Assembly: GCF_965213555.1 (NCBI RefSeq)
Contig: NZ_OZ243890.1
Location: 1,922,001 to 1,986,000, forward strand
DNA from: Acuticoccus sp965213555
GTDB taxonomy: Bacteria > Pseudomonadota > Alphaproteobacteria > Rhizobiales > Amorphaceae
DNA length: 64,000 nt
Reading direction: 5' to 3'
The notes under the pieces were generated by a model. That model searched no databases, was not told the DNA's origin, and saw nothing but the letters and a program-made list of their open reading frames with translations. Shown piece after piece: positions 1 through 7,525 of this stretch. A program made the position numbers and the translations under genes. Each line of letters opens with the position of its first letter. Within the stretch, counting starts at the first letter, position 1.

Positions 1-6
1 GAAGAG

Positions 7-411
7 ATGGCGAGGTATGGCAGTCGGGCGAGCTTCGATCTCGACTGGATCGAACGCTGGGCGCGTCAGGTCAATGACGACCGAAGGCTTCCCGTCATCG
101 GGCGATTCTTCACCAGCCGCTTCGTCCTCGGCGTCGACGACACGGACTACCTCATCGACGTGCGCAACGGCAAGATCCAAAAGATATCGGAGGGTCTTCT
201 GCCCAACGACATGGGGTACGACTTTGGCTTACGTGCCCCTGCGAGCGCATGGATCAAGTTTTCTCAGCAGGTGCCGCCGCCGATGTTCAACGACATCTGG
301 GCGATGGCGCATCCACTGCACAAGCAGCTCGTGATCGAAGGCAACCACCTGCCGTTCTGGCAGAACCTGCGGGCGCTGACCCACATGCTCGCGCTCATGC
401 GACAGATCTGA
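7..411 (+). CDS. SCP2-like small protein, possibly 5'-partial
   Basis: This is a 134-residue soluble protein with no signal peptide or membrane segment. Its second half (LPNDMGYDFGLRAPASAWIK, then a run predicted helical around FWQNLRALTHMLALMRQI) has the look of SCP2/sterol-carrier-like domains that bind acyl or hydrophobic ligands; this assignment rests on pattern alone. The reading frame is open to the first base of the window, so the true start may lie upstream; the ATG at 7 has only a poorly spaced purine stretch before it. It ends 12 bases before the alpha/beta hydrolase gene and is presumably co-transcribed with it and the ABC permease genes. Role unknown. Confidence 0.55.
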   Translation: MARYGSRASFDLDWIERWARQVNDDRRLPVIGRFFTSRFVLGVDDTDYLIDVRNGKIQKISEGLLPNDMGYDFGLRAPASAWIKFSQQVPPPMFNDIWAMAHPLHKQLVIEGNHLPFWQNLRALTHMLALMRQI

Positions 412-423
412 GGCGGAAACGTC

Positions 424-1377
424 ATGAACGCTCACGACCCGATCATCGGACGGTACGTCTATGTGCAGTGCCAGGGGCGCACCTATCGCACCTACTACGA
501 AGAGAACGGCGAGGGCATCCCGCTCGTGTGCCTTCACACGGCAGGCACCGACAACAGGCAGTACCGCCATCAACTCTGCGACCCAGACATCACCGAGAAC
601 TTTCGTGTCGTCGCGTTCGATCTTCCGTGGCACGGCAAATCGCTTCCTCCGGAGGACTACTACCTCATGGAGGACGAGTACAAGCTGACGTCGAAGTTCT
701 ACGAGGAGTTCATCGTCTCCTTCTGCCAGGCGCTCGAGCTGCGCAAGCCGGTCATCATGGGTCAGTCGATGGGCGGCAACATCTGCCTACCGCTGGCGTT
801 GAACCATGAGAACGAGTTCACCGCCCTCATCGCGCTGGAGGGGTGCGATCACTCGCCGGGATGGTGGATCGAGCCGTTGCATCACCCGCACATCCACGGC
901 GGAGAGGTCGTGGCGACCTCCGTCTTCGGCCTGATGAGCCCGGAGTCGCCGGACAAGTACCGATGGGAAACATGGTGGTACTACGCACAGGGCGGTCCGG
1001 GGATCTTCAAGGGGGATCTGTACTTCTACAGTGTTGACTCTGACTTCCGCGACCACTGCTCCAAGATTTCGGGTCGGCTCCCGATCTACTTTCTCACGGG
1101 AGAGTACGACTTCGCCTGCACGCCGGAGATGACCGAGCGGACGGCGGAGAAGGTCAAGGGCGCGGAGTGCACCATCTTTTCCGGCGGTCACTTCCCGACG
1201 TCCGAGGATCCGGACAAGTTCAAGGAGGTCATCACCCCGGTGCTGCGCAAGATCATGGCGCTGGACCCTGAGCGTCGCGCCAAGGGCGCGATGAGCCGTG
1301 CGACGGGCGCGCCGACCCGTGCGCTCGGCCGCACCGGCAACGGGCGGGCGAGCGAGCGCCGCGTGGTCGAGCTCTAG
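424..1377 (+). CDS. alpha/beta hydrolase
   Basis: A 317-residue alpha/beta-hydrolase-fold enzyme. The nucleophile elbow GQSMGG places the catalytic serine near residue 115, the acid is probably D229 (GEYDFACTPE) and the histidine H256 (SGGHFPTSEDP), so the triad is complete. An oxyanion-side motif (LHTAGTDNRQY) sits near residue 40. The last 45 residues after the fold are low-complexity and basic. There is no signal peptide, so it should act in the cytoplasm. It lies between the SCP2-like gene and two ABC permease genes, suggesting it processes an imported ester, amide or lactone, but the substrate cannot be read from the sequence. Confidence 0.85.
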   Translation: MNAHDPIIGRYVYVQCQGRTYRTYYEENGEGIPLVCLHTAGTDNRQYRHQLCDPDITENFRVVAFDLPWHGKSLPPEDYYLMEDEYKLTSKFYEEFIVSFCQALELRKPVIMGQSMGGNICLPLALNHENEFTALIALEGCDHSPGWWIEPLHHPHIHGGEVVATSVFGLMSPESPDKYRWETWWYYAQGGPGIFKGDLYFYSVDSDFRDHCSKISGRLPIYFLTGEYDFACTPEMTERTAEKVKGAECTIFSGGHFPTSEDPDKFKEVITPVLRKIMALDPERRAKGAMSRATGAPTRALGRTGNGRASERRVVEL

Positions 1378-1392
1378 AGAGCGCGGCCCCGC

Positions 1393-2754
1393 GTGTCCTC
1401 CGGCTCGGGAGCCAACGCCTACCTCCTGGTCCCGATCGCGCTCCTCGGCGTGCTCTTGAGCACGGCCGTCATCCGCGGCCCGAACCTCGTCACGCAGACC
1501 GGCGTCGGCAGCGCCATCATCGTCGCCGCACCGTTGATCCTCGCAACCTACGCGCTGATGGCGCTGGCCATCGCGGGGCGCGGCACCGTCGACCTCGCGG
1601 TGGGCCCGCTGCTCGCGTTCGTCAACGTGTCGATCGTGAGGCTGAACGACCTCGGCCTCGTCACCACGCCCATCGGCGTGTTCGCCCTGGCTCTCGGGAT
1701 CGGCGCGCTCTACCAGGTCCTCTTTGCGCTCATCATCATCACCGTGCGGGTGCAGCCGATCATCGTCGCGCTGTCGGGCTTCCTCGCGCTGTCGGGCATC
1801 AACCTTGTCATCCTGCCGAGGCCCGGGGGGACGGCACCTGAATGGATGTTCGAGTGGGGCTTCGGGATCACGATCTTCACGCCCATCCTCGCCATCGTCG
1901 TGCTCGCGACGGGGGGCTGGCTCCTCTTCACGCTGACGCCGTTCTACCAGAACCTTCGGCTCATGGGCTACGACGAGCGCGCCGCCTTCACGAGCGGCGT
2001 GCGCACCAATGGCGTCCGGATCGGCGCCCACGTGATCGCAGGCATCTTCGTCGGGCTGGGGGCGATCTGCTACACGGGGCTCATCGGCTCGGGGGATCCG
2101 ACGCAGGGGACGACACTGACGCTGACGGCGATCACCGCGGTGGTCCTGGGCGGCGTTAGCCTTGCCGGAGGGCGCGGCAACGTCATCGGGGCGCTCCTGG
2201 GTGCGATCAACCTCTTCTTGATCGGGTACGTCCTGGCGACGTTCAACTTCGGGGCGATCCAGGCCTTCGTTACCCAGCTGGCGTATGGTCTGATCCTGGT
2301 GCTCTCGCTGCTGCTCACGCTCCTCGTGCCGATCCTAGCGCGCAGCATCTCGTTCATCTCCCCCTACTCGGCGGCGATGGCGCTCGGCACGGTCGTCCTG
2401 TCGATCATGCTGCACGTCGGCGTCGGTCCCGTCACCGCGCCGGACGCCTCGCCGGGCGCGCTGGCGGCGGGGACGGTGGACGGAAGCGTCGATCGCTACA
2501 CGCTGGTCGCGCCGCCTCGGGCGGCCGAGGTCGGCGAGGTCGCAGCAGGTCCGCTCACCCGCGTCGCCCTGCCTCTCGTCCTTGCGCTTGGCCTGCTCAC
2601 GCTCGTCGCGCGCGTTGCGGTGGCCGAGGCGTTGTCGCTGCGCTTCGGCGTCTTCGTCTACGTGTGCATCTCGTTGATGATCCTCGCGCTGTTCGCGGTC
2701 GTCGCGGACCGCAGCGCTGCGCAGGCGCTGCCATGGGGGTGCCTCCGGTGCTGA
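1393..2754 (+). CDS. RbsC-type ABC transporter permease (first of pair)
   Basis: A 453-residue polytopic inner-membrane protein of the ribose/branched-chain permease family (BPD_transp_2). Family hallmarks are visible: the DLAVGPLLAFVNV segment near residue 75, a cytoplasmic loop around RLMGYDERAAFTSGVRTNG (EAA-like contact with the ATPase), and the TLTLTAITAVVLGGVSLAGG stretch near residue 245. It starts at GTG 1393, 15 bases after the hydrolase stop. A C-terminal extension of about 120 residues carries extra hydrophobic helices beyond the usual length of roughly 320-340. Its stop codon overlaps the start of the next permease (TGATG). No ATPase or binding-protein gene is in the window; they may lie upstream of position 1. 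Confidence 0.85.
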   Translation: MSSGSGANAYLLVPIALLGVLLSTAVIRGPNLVTQTGVGSAIIVAAPLILATYALMALAIAGRGTVDLAVGPLLAFVNVSIVRLNDLGLVTTPIGVFALALGIGALYQVLFALIIITVRVQPIIVALSGFLALSGINLVILPRPGGTAPEWMFEWGFGITIFTPILAIVVLATGGWLLFTLTPFYQNLRLMGYDERAAFTSGVRTNGVRIGAHVIAGIFVGLGAICYTGLIGSGDPTQGTTLTLTAITAVVLGGVSLAGGRGNVIGALLGAINLFLIGYVLATFNFGAIQAFVTQLAYGLILVLSLLLTLLVPILARSISFISPYSAAMALGTVVLSIMLHVGVGPVTAPDASPGALAAGTVDGSVDRYTLVAPPRAAEVGEVAAGPLTRVALPLVLALGLLTLVARVAVAEALSLRFGVFVYVCISLMILALFAVVADRSAAQALPWGCLRC

Positions 2755-4136
2755 TGCCGCGCTCCACGGCGCTGATCGCCTTCAACCTCGCGCTGACGCT
2801 CGTCATCGCTGCGATCGGGTTCGGGCTCGGCTTCGCGGAGGAGCTGCCGGCCCAACTCGTGATCCTTTACACCACGGTCACCGTCGCCTTCCTGTTCTGG
2901 CTGACGAACACCGTTGCCGGGGCCTTCGAACGCTCGCGCGACGACGCTGCGGCGCGCACCGCGCCCGGCGCGGATCAGCATCCGGCAGATCGGCAAGGGC
3001 TCCGCGGCCTGTGGGAGAGCAACCGGCTCCTCATCCTCGCCGCCGCAGCGCTCCTCGTCCTCTACCTCATCGTCAGCGCCGCGGTCCCCTCGTTCCGAAC
3101 CGTGACCAACCTCATCGCCTTCCTGCTGCTGGAGGCGGTGCTCGTGTTCGCCTTCAAGGTGTCGAAGGTGTTCGCCCATGGACGCAGCGCCTTCATCGGA
3201 CTGATCGTCCTCCTCGCGCTGATCGTCATCTCGTCCTTCAGCATCGAAGGCTTCCTCTCGGGGACGAACGTGAAGGCGATCCTGCTGTTCGCCTCCTTCC
3301 TCGGGATCGCCTGCGTCGGGCAGACGCTGGTCGCGCTCCTCGGCGGGCTCGACCTGTCGATCCCGTTCGTCATCGGCTCGGCCAACATCGGGTTGCTCTA
3401 CGTCATCGGGCTCGGCGTGCCGCCATGGCTCGCCTTCGTGATGGTGCTTGTCCTTGGCGCCGGGATCGGCTTCCTCAACGGGGTGCTGTCGTTCCGCCTG
3501 CAGGGCCAGGCCTTGATCCTCACCCTGGGGACCGGCTTCGCGATCGCGGGGCTCGTCCAGATCATCACGAGCCTCGGCTCGGCGCAGGCGGGCAACGTCT
3601 TCGGCACGGTGCCGGAGTGGCTGCGCAACGTTGCGGCGATGAACGGCTCGTTCCTGGGCCTCGCGGTGCCCCCTGCGATCCTCCTGTGGGTCCTCATCGC
3701 GGGCGCGGTGATCGTCGCGCTGCGCTACTCGGCCTACGGTCGGGCGATCTACGCGCTCGGCGGAAACCGGCGCGCGGCCAAGCTCATCGGCATCTCCGAG
3801 TTCCGGTACTGGACGCTCGCCTACACCGCGTCCGGCTTCTTCGCGGCGCTCACCGGGGCGCTCCTCCTCGGCTGGTCCGGCGGCGGCTTCATCGGCGCGG
3901 GCGACCCCTACCTCTTCACGACCCTCGCCGCCGTCGTGATCGGAGGCACGTCGCTCCTCGGCGGCTACGGCGGCTACGGGTTCACCGTCATCGGCGTCCT
4001 CGTGCTCCAGGTGCTGTCCTCGTTCCTCATTGGCGTCGGCCTGGAGTTCGAGTGGCAGCAGTTCATCTTCGGCATCCTCATCCTGCCCATGGTCGCACTC
4101 TACGGCCGTACGCCCGACATCCGGACCCAGGTCTAG
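2754..4136 (+). CDS. RbsC-type ABC transporter permease (second of pair)
   Basis: A 460-residue permease of the same family as its upstream neighbour, likely the other half of a heterodimeric channel. The start at ATG 2754 overlaps the preceding TGA, so translation is probably coupled; an in-frame ATG at 2733 is the alternative. The conserved core runs from about residue 155 (LLGGLDLSIPFVIGSANIG) through the ATPase-contact loop (YSAYGRAIYALGGNRRAAKL) to TLAAVVIGGTSLLGGYGGYG near residue 400. The first 150 residues add about five hydrophobic segments separated by a charged loop, which is longer than typical RbsC. Substrate unknown. Confidence 0.85.
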   Translation: MPRSTALIAFNLALTLVIAAIGFGLGFAEELPAQLVILYTTVTVAFLFWLTNTVAGAFERSRDDAAARTAPGADQHPADRQGLRGLWESNRLLILAAAALLVLYLIVSAAVPSFRTVTNLIAFLLLEAVLVFAFKVSKVFAHGRSAFIGLIVLLALIVISSFSIEGFLSGTNVKAILLFASFLGIACVGQTLVALLGGLDLSIPFVIGSANIGLLYVIGLGVPPWLAFVMVLVLGAGIGFLNGVLSFRLQGQALILTLGTGFAIAGLVQIITSLGSAQAGNVFGTVPEWLRNVAAMNGSFLGLAVPPAILLWVLIAGAVIVALRYSAYGRAIYALGGNRRAAKLIGISEFRYWTLAYTASGFFAALTGALLLGWSGGGFIGAGDPYLFTTLAAVVIGGTSLLGGYGGYGFTVIGVLVLQVLSSFLIGVGLEFEWQQFIFGILILPMVALYGRTPDIRTQV

Positions 4137-4143
4137 CCCGCTG

Positions 4144-4833
4144 ATGTTCGCGGTGCCGTTCCCTCCCAGCGACGTCGTGGCGACTGCCTTCGCTGCCGCC
4201 ACCGTGACCACGTTCGCGACGGGGCTCCTGACCCTCCTCGGCCTCTCCTTCAGCTACGCGAGGTGGCGCCCGGCGCTGGTCTTGTCCGGCGTGGCGGTGC
4301 TCGCAACGGCGCTGACCTACCTCGATGCCGGCACCATCTGGCTCACCACGCAGGAGGCAAGCGCTGCCCAGCGACACGTCGCCTGGTTCGTCGTGCAGCC
4401 GATGCAGGTGGCCGCGGTCTACGTCTTCGCGCGTGCGGTGGAGATGGTGCCGGTCGGTGTCTTCTACCGCATCGTCACAGCTGCGATCCTCATGGTGCTG
4501 ACGCGCTACCTGGGCGCGGCGAGCATCTTCGATCCCACCCTCGGCGTGCTGCTATCGATCGCCTTCTGGCTCTACATCCTCGGCGAGCTCTACTTTGGCG
4601 CCATCGCCGAGGCCGTCGGTCGGGCCTCGCGCACCATCCGCCTTGGCTACTTCTGGATCAGGCTCATCCTTACGGTGGGGTGGGCGATCTATCCGATCCT
4701 CCACTTCGTCGACGTCGTCGTCGGCGCCGGACACACCGTGAGCGTCGCCGTCCTCTACACGGTCGCGGATGCCGTCAACCTCGTAGCCGTCGCGCTGATC
4801 GTGCTCGCCGTGGCCGGGCAGGAGAGGGCGTGA
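4144..4833 (+). CDS. microbial (type-1) rhodopsin-like 7TM protein lacking the Schiff-base lysine
   Basis: A 229-residue protein with seven hydrophobic helices (about 10-34, 43-60, 78-98, 103-123, 128-155, 168-192, 197-223). It aligns by eye to proteorhodopsin and bacteriorhodopsin: helix C RHVAWFVVQP matches RYxDWLLTxP with R77, W81 and P86 kept; helix F VGWAIYPILH matches GWAIYP; helix G YTVADAVNL matches YNLADFVNK with D209 kept. The retinal lysine is L213 (codon CTC, 4780-4782), the proton-acceptor Asp is A80 and the proton-donor Glu is A91. It therefore should not bind retinal through a Schiff base or pump protons. It starts 7 bases after the permease stop, without an obvious ribosome binding site, and precedes a flotillin gene. 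Type-1 opsins without the lysine have been described in bacteria; their function is not known to me. Confidence 0.8.
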   Translation: MFAVPFPPSDVVATAFAAATVTTFATGLLTLLGLSFSYARWRPALVLSGVAVLATALTYLDAGTIWLTTQEASAAQRHVAWFVVQPMQVAAVYVFARAVEMVPVGVFYRIVTAAILMVLTRYLGAASIFDPTLGVLLSIAFWLYILGELYFGAIAEAVGRASRTIRLGYFWIRLILTVGWAIYPILHFVDVVVGAGHTVSVAVLYTVADAVNLVAVALIVLAVAGQERA

Positions 4834-4858
4834 CACCGACCCGAAGGAGAAGCGCACC

Positions 4859-7057
4859 ATGACCGGCGCCGACATCATCGCCATCGTCGTCATCCTGACG
4901 ATCCTCGTCGCGATCGTCGTGTACCTCCTGCATTGGCTCTACCGGCACTCGTCCAAGGACCAGTCGTTCGTGCGCACCGGCCTCGGGGGCGAGAAGGTGG
5001 TGATGGGAGGGGGCGCCCTCGTCATCCCGATCGTCCACGAGATCACAAGGGTCAACATGAACGCCGTGCCGCTGGAGGTCCGGCGAACCGGCGAGCAGTC
5101 GCTGATCACGCAGAACAAGATGCGCATCGACCTCGTCTGCGAGTTCTCGGTGCGCGTGATCCCCACCCCCGAGGGCGTGTCGACGGCCGCCCGCACCCTC
5201 GGCGAGCGCACCAACGACCCCGGTGCGATGAAGGAGATGGTGCAAGGCCGCCTCATCGATGCGCTCGCGACCATCGCGCCGACGATGACGATGGAAGAGG
5301 TCCACGCCAACCGGGGGCCCTTCATGGAGCGCGTGGCGGCGCTCGTCGCAGCCCGCCTCGGCTCCAACGGGCTCGAGCTCGAGAACGCGGCCCTCACCGG
5401 GCTCAACCAGAGCGACATCTCGATGTTCAACCCCGCGAACGCGTTCGATGCGGAGGGTCTCACGCAGCTCACCGAGGCCATCGAGGTACGACGGCAGCTG
5501 AGGAACCAGATCGAGAACGATGCGCGCATCGCCATCAAGTTCCGGGACTACGAGACGGAGCAGCGTGCGCTCGAGATCGACCGTGACCTCGAGCTCGCCC
5601 GCATCGAGCAGGCCCGCGCCATCGAGACGCGTCGTGCCGCCCAGCAGGCGGAGATCGAGGACGAGCGTGCAAGCTCGGCCATCGCCATCAACGCCGCCAA
5701 GGTCAGGGCTGAGCAGGAGGCGGAGCGGATCCGCATCGCCAAGGATCAGTTCGTTGAAGCGGAGCGCATCACCGCCGCATCCGTCGTCCGCGCCGCCGAG
5801 ATCGAGCGCGAGCGCGAGACCGAACGCGCCGACATCGGCGCGCGCCGCTCCACCGAGGTGGAGCGGCTCCAGTCTCGACGGGACGTCGAGGCGGAGCGCA
5901 TCGCGAACGAGCGGCAGGTGAGGGAGGACGAGATCCGAGCGCGGCAGGAGATCGGCGTCATCGACGCGAGCGCGATCGCCGAGGTCGATGCGGCGCGGCT
6001 CGAGCAGGAGAGGCTCGTCGAGGCGCGGCGCATCGAGGTGGCGAAATCCATCGAGCTGCTGTCGCTCGAGCGCGAACGCGACATCCATGTCAGCCGCGAA
6101 CGCGCAGCAGCGGAGCAAGAGAAGGCGGCGATCGACAAGCGCTACGGCGTCGACCTGGAACGCATCCGCAAGGACGAGGAGCTCGTGCACTACGAGATCG
6201 CCAAGAATGAGAAGGTCAAGCTCGCACAGACGTCCGCCTTCAAGGCCACCGAGGACGCGTCCATCACAGCGAACCGGGACATCGACGAGCTGCGCACTGC
6301 CGCCCAGCTGTACGTGGAGCGGTTCGAGATCGAACGCCGGAAGGAGGTGCAGATCGTCGACAAGGAGCGCCTCATCGCGGTGATCCAGAAGTCCATCGAG
6401 GAGGCGGTGGCGAAGGCAGAGGCCGCCGACGCCTGGAAGACGTTCGCCGTCAAGAAGGAGGAGATCGCGACCGCGGAGCAGGAGGAGGTGGCCAGCCGCA
6501 GCAAGCGCATCGAGTTCATCGAGGCCTCCTCGAAGGCGGACCGCGACGCGGTGCGCATCACCACCATCGCGAGCGCGGAGAAGGAAGCGGCAGAGCTGCG
6601 CGCCGGTGCCGAGGTGGCGCACGCCAACGCGGCGGCCGTGCGCTACGAGAAGGAGGCCGAGGGCCAGCGGCGGCTCAACGAGGCGGAGAACATGCGCTCC
6701 GAGGCGAGCCGGCGTAGCGCGATCTACGAGACCCTGGTCAACTCGCTGCCCGCCATCATCCGCGAGACCGTGAAGCCCATCGAGAACATCGAGTCCATCA
6801 AGATCCTCCAGGTCGACGGGGTCCCAGGCCTCAACAGCCCATCGGACGGGGCGAGCAGCGCAGGGTCCCCGGACGCGAACATGACCGATCGCGTGGTGAA
6901 CTCGGCGATGAAGTACCGCACCCAGGTGGCGTTCGTGGACGGGCTCATGAAGGACCTCGGCTTGCCGCTCGAGCACGTCGGCAGCGCGGGAGGAATGTCG
7001 TTCCGCAACTTCGCGCCGCCGTCCACCAACGCGGGCGGCGACAAGGAAGACAGCTAG
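4859..7057 (+). CDS. YqiK-type flotillin (SPFH domain, long coiled coil)
   Basis: A 732-residue inner-membrane scaffold protein. One N-terminal transmembrane helix (about residues 4-27) is followed by an SPFH/band-7 domain (about 35-205) with YqiK-like segments such as TGLGGEKVVMGGGALVIP and a MFNPANAFDAEGL motif, then a Glu/Arg/Ala-rich coiled coil to about residue 610 and a variable tail. E. coli YqiK has roughly 550 residues, so the coiled coil here is extended. The ATG at 4859 has a good purine-rich site (gaaggagaag) upstream and follows the opsin-like gene by 25 bases. Flotillins assemble membrane microdomains; here the neighbours (opsin-like, 4TM and symporter-like proteins) are all candidate partners. 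A long open frame on the opposite strand is a coding shadow. Confidence 0.88.
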   Translation: MTGADIIAIVVILTILVAIVVYLLHWLYRHSSKDQSFVRTGLGGEKVVMGGGALVIPIVHEITRVNMNAVPLEVRRTGEQSLITQNKMRIDLVCEFSVRVIPTPEGVSTAARTLGERTNDPGAMKEMVQGRLIDALATIAPTMTMEEVHANRGPFMERVAALVAARLGSNGLELENAALTGLNQSDISMFNPANAFDAEGLTQLTEAIEVRRQLRNQIENDARIAIKFRDYETEQRALEIDRDLELARIEQARAIETRRAAQQAEIEDERASSAIAINAAKVRAEQEAERIRIAKDQFVEAERITAASVVRAAEIERERETERADIGARRSTEVERLQSRRDVEAERIANERQVREDEIRARQEIGVIDASAIAEVDAARLEQERLVEARRIEVAKSIELLSLERERDIHVSRERAAAEQEKAAIDKRYGVDLERIRKDEELVHYEIAKNEKVKLAQTSAFKATEDASITANRDIDELRTAAQLYVERFEIERRKEVQIVDKERLIAVIQKSIEEAVAKAEAADAWKTFAVKKEEIATAEQEEVASRSKRIEFIEASSKADRDAVRITTIASAEKEAAELRAGAEVAHANAAAVRYEKEAEGQRRLNEAENMRSEASRRSAIYETLVNSLPAIIRETVKPIENIESIKILQVDGVPGLNSPSDGASSAGSPDANMTDRVVNSAMKYRTQVAFVDGLMKDLGLPLEHVGSAGGMSFRNFAPPSTNAGGDKEDS

Positions 7058-7065
7058 GCTAGGGC

Positions 7066-7503
7066 ATGACGGTCGGCCACGCGCAGGCGGCGTTCGACCG
7101 CCACATCCTGGTGACGCAGCTTTGGTTCGCCTTCGGCTTCGTCGCCCTTACCCTGTGGGCCTTGGGGTATGCCGGGGGAGAGGACGTCCCGCGCGTGCCG
7201 TTCATCCTCGCAGGGTTCACGGTGGTGGTGTTGGGGTTCGCCGTCCACGTCCTGGTGAACGTGGCCACCGGCATCGCCTTCTCGTCCCGCGAACTCATCC
7301 TCGGGCTTGTGCTCTACGCGGGCGCGCTGATCGCCTTCGCGCTGACCACGCTGACGGTCCCAAGCTTCCGCGACGAGGCGTTCGCGCCGACCTTCGTCGG
7401 GCTTGCGGCGATGTTCGTCGCGGTGCTGTCCTCCCTCGTCATTGCGTTCGGGTTGCGGCGGACGTTCGCAGCGTTCGACGCGATCCGCAGCTCGCGCGCG
7501 TGA
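7066..7503 (+). CDS. four-helix membrane protein of unknown function
   Basis: A 145-residue protein with four evident hydrophobic helices (roughly residues 18-38, 45-68, 77-97 and 107-130) and short loops, with a basic C-terminus (LRRTFAAFDAIRSSRA). It starts 8 bases after the flotillin stop and ends 22 bases before the symporter-like gene, so it belongs to the same transcript. I do not recognise a family. Small integral membrane proteins beside SSS-type symporters are sometimes accessory subunits; here that is only an inference from position. Confidence 0.65.
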   Translation: MTVGHAQAAFDRHILVTQLWFAFGFVALTLWALGYAGGEDVPRVPFILAGFTVVVLGFAVHVLVNVATGIAFSSRELILGLVLYAGALIAFALTTLTVPSFRDEAFAPTFVGLAAMFVAVLSSLVIAFGLRRTFAAFDAIRSSRA

Positions 7504-7525
7504 GCGTGGGGAAGGAACACGACCG

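Noticed and set aside
2658..4211. Long minus-strand frame opposite the second permease
   Set aside because: Extremely Glu/Arg/Asp-rich low-complexity sequence typical of an antisense shadow; the sense strand has a conserved permease.
4780..4782. The missing retinal lysine as a sequencing error
   Set aside because: CTC is at least two substitutions from AAA/AAG, and the acceptor Asp and donor Glu are also replaced, while all structural residues are kept.
4775..6976. A 733-codon open frame antisense to the flotillin gene
   Set aside because: It is caused by high GC and codon bias of the sense gene; its product is Leu/Asp/Arg-rich with no domain, while the sense frame is a clear YqiK-type flotillin.
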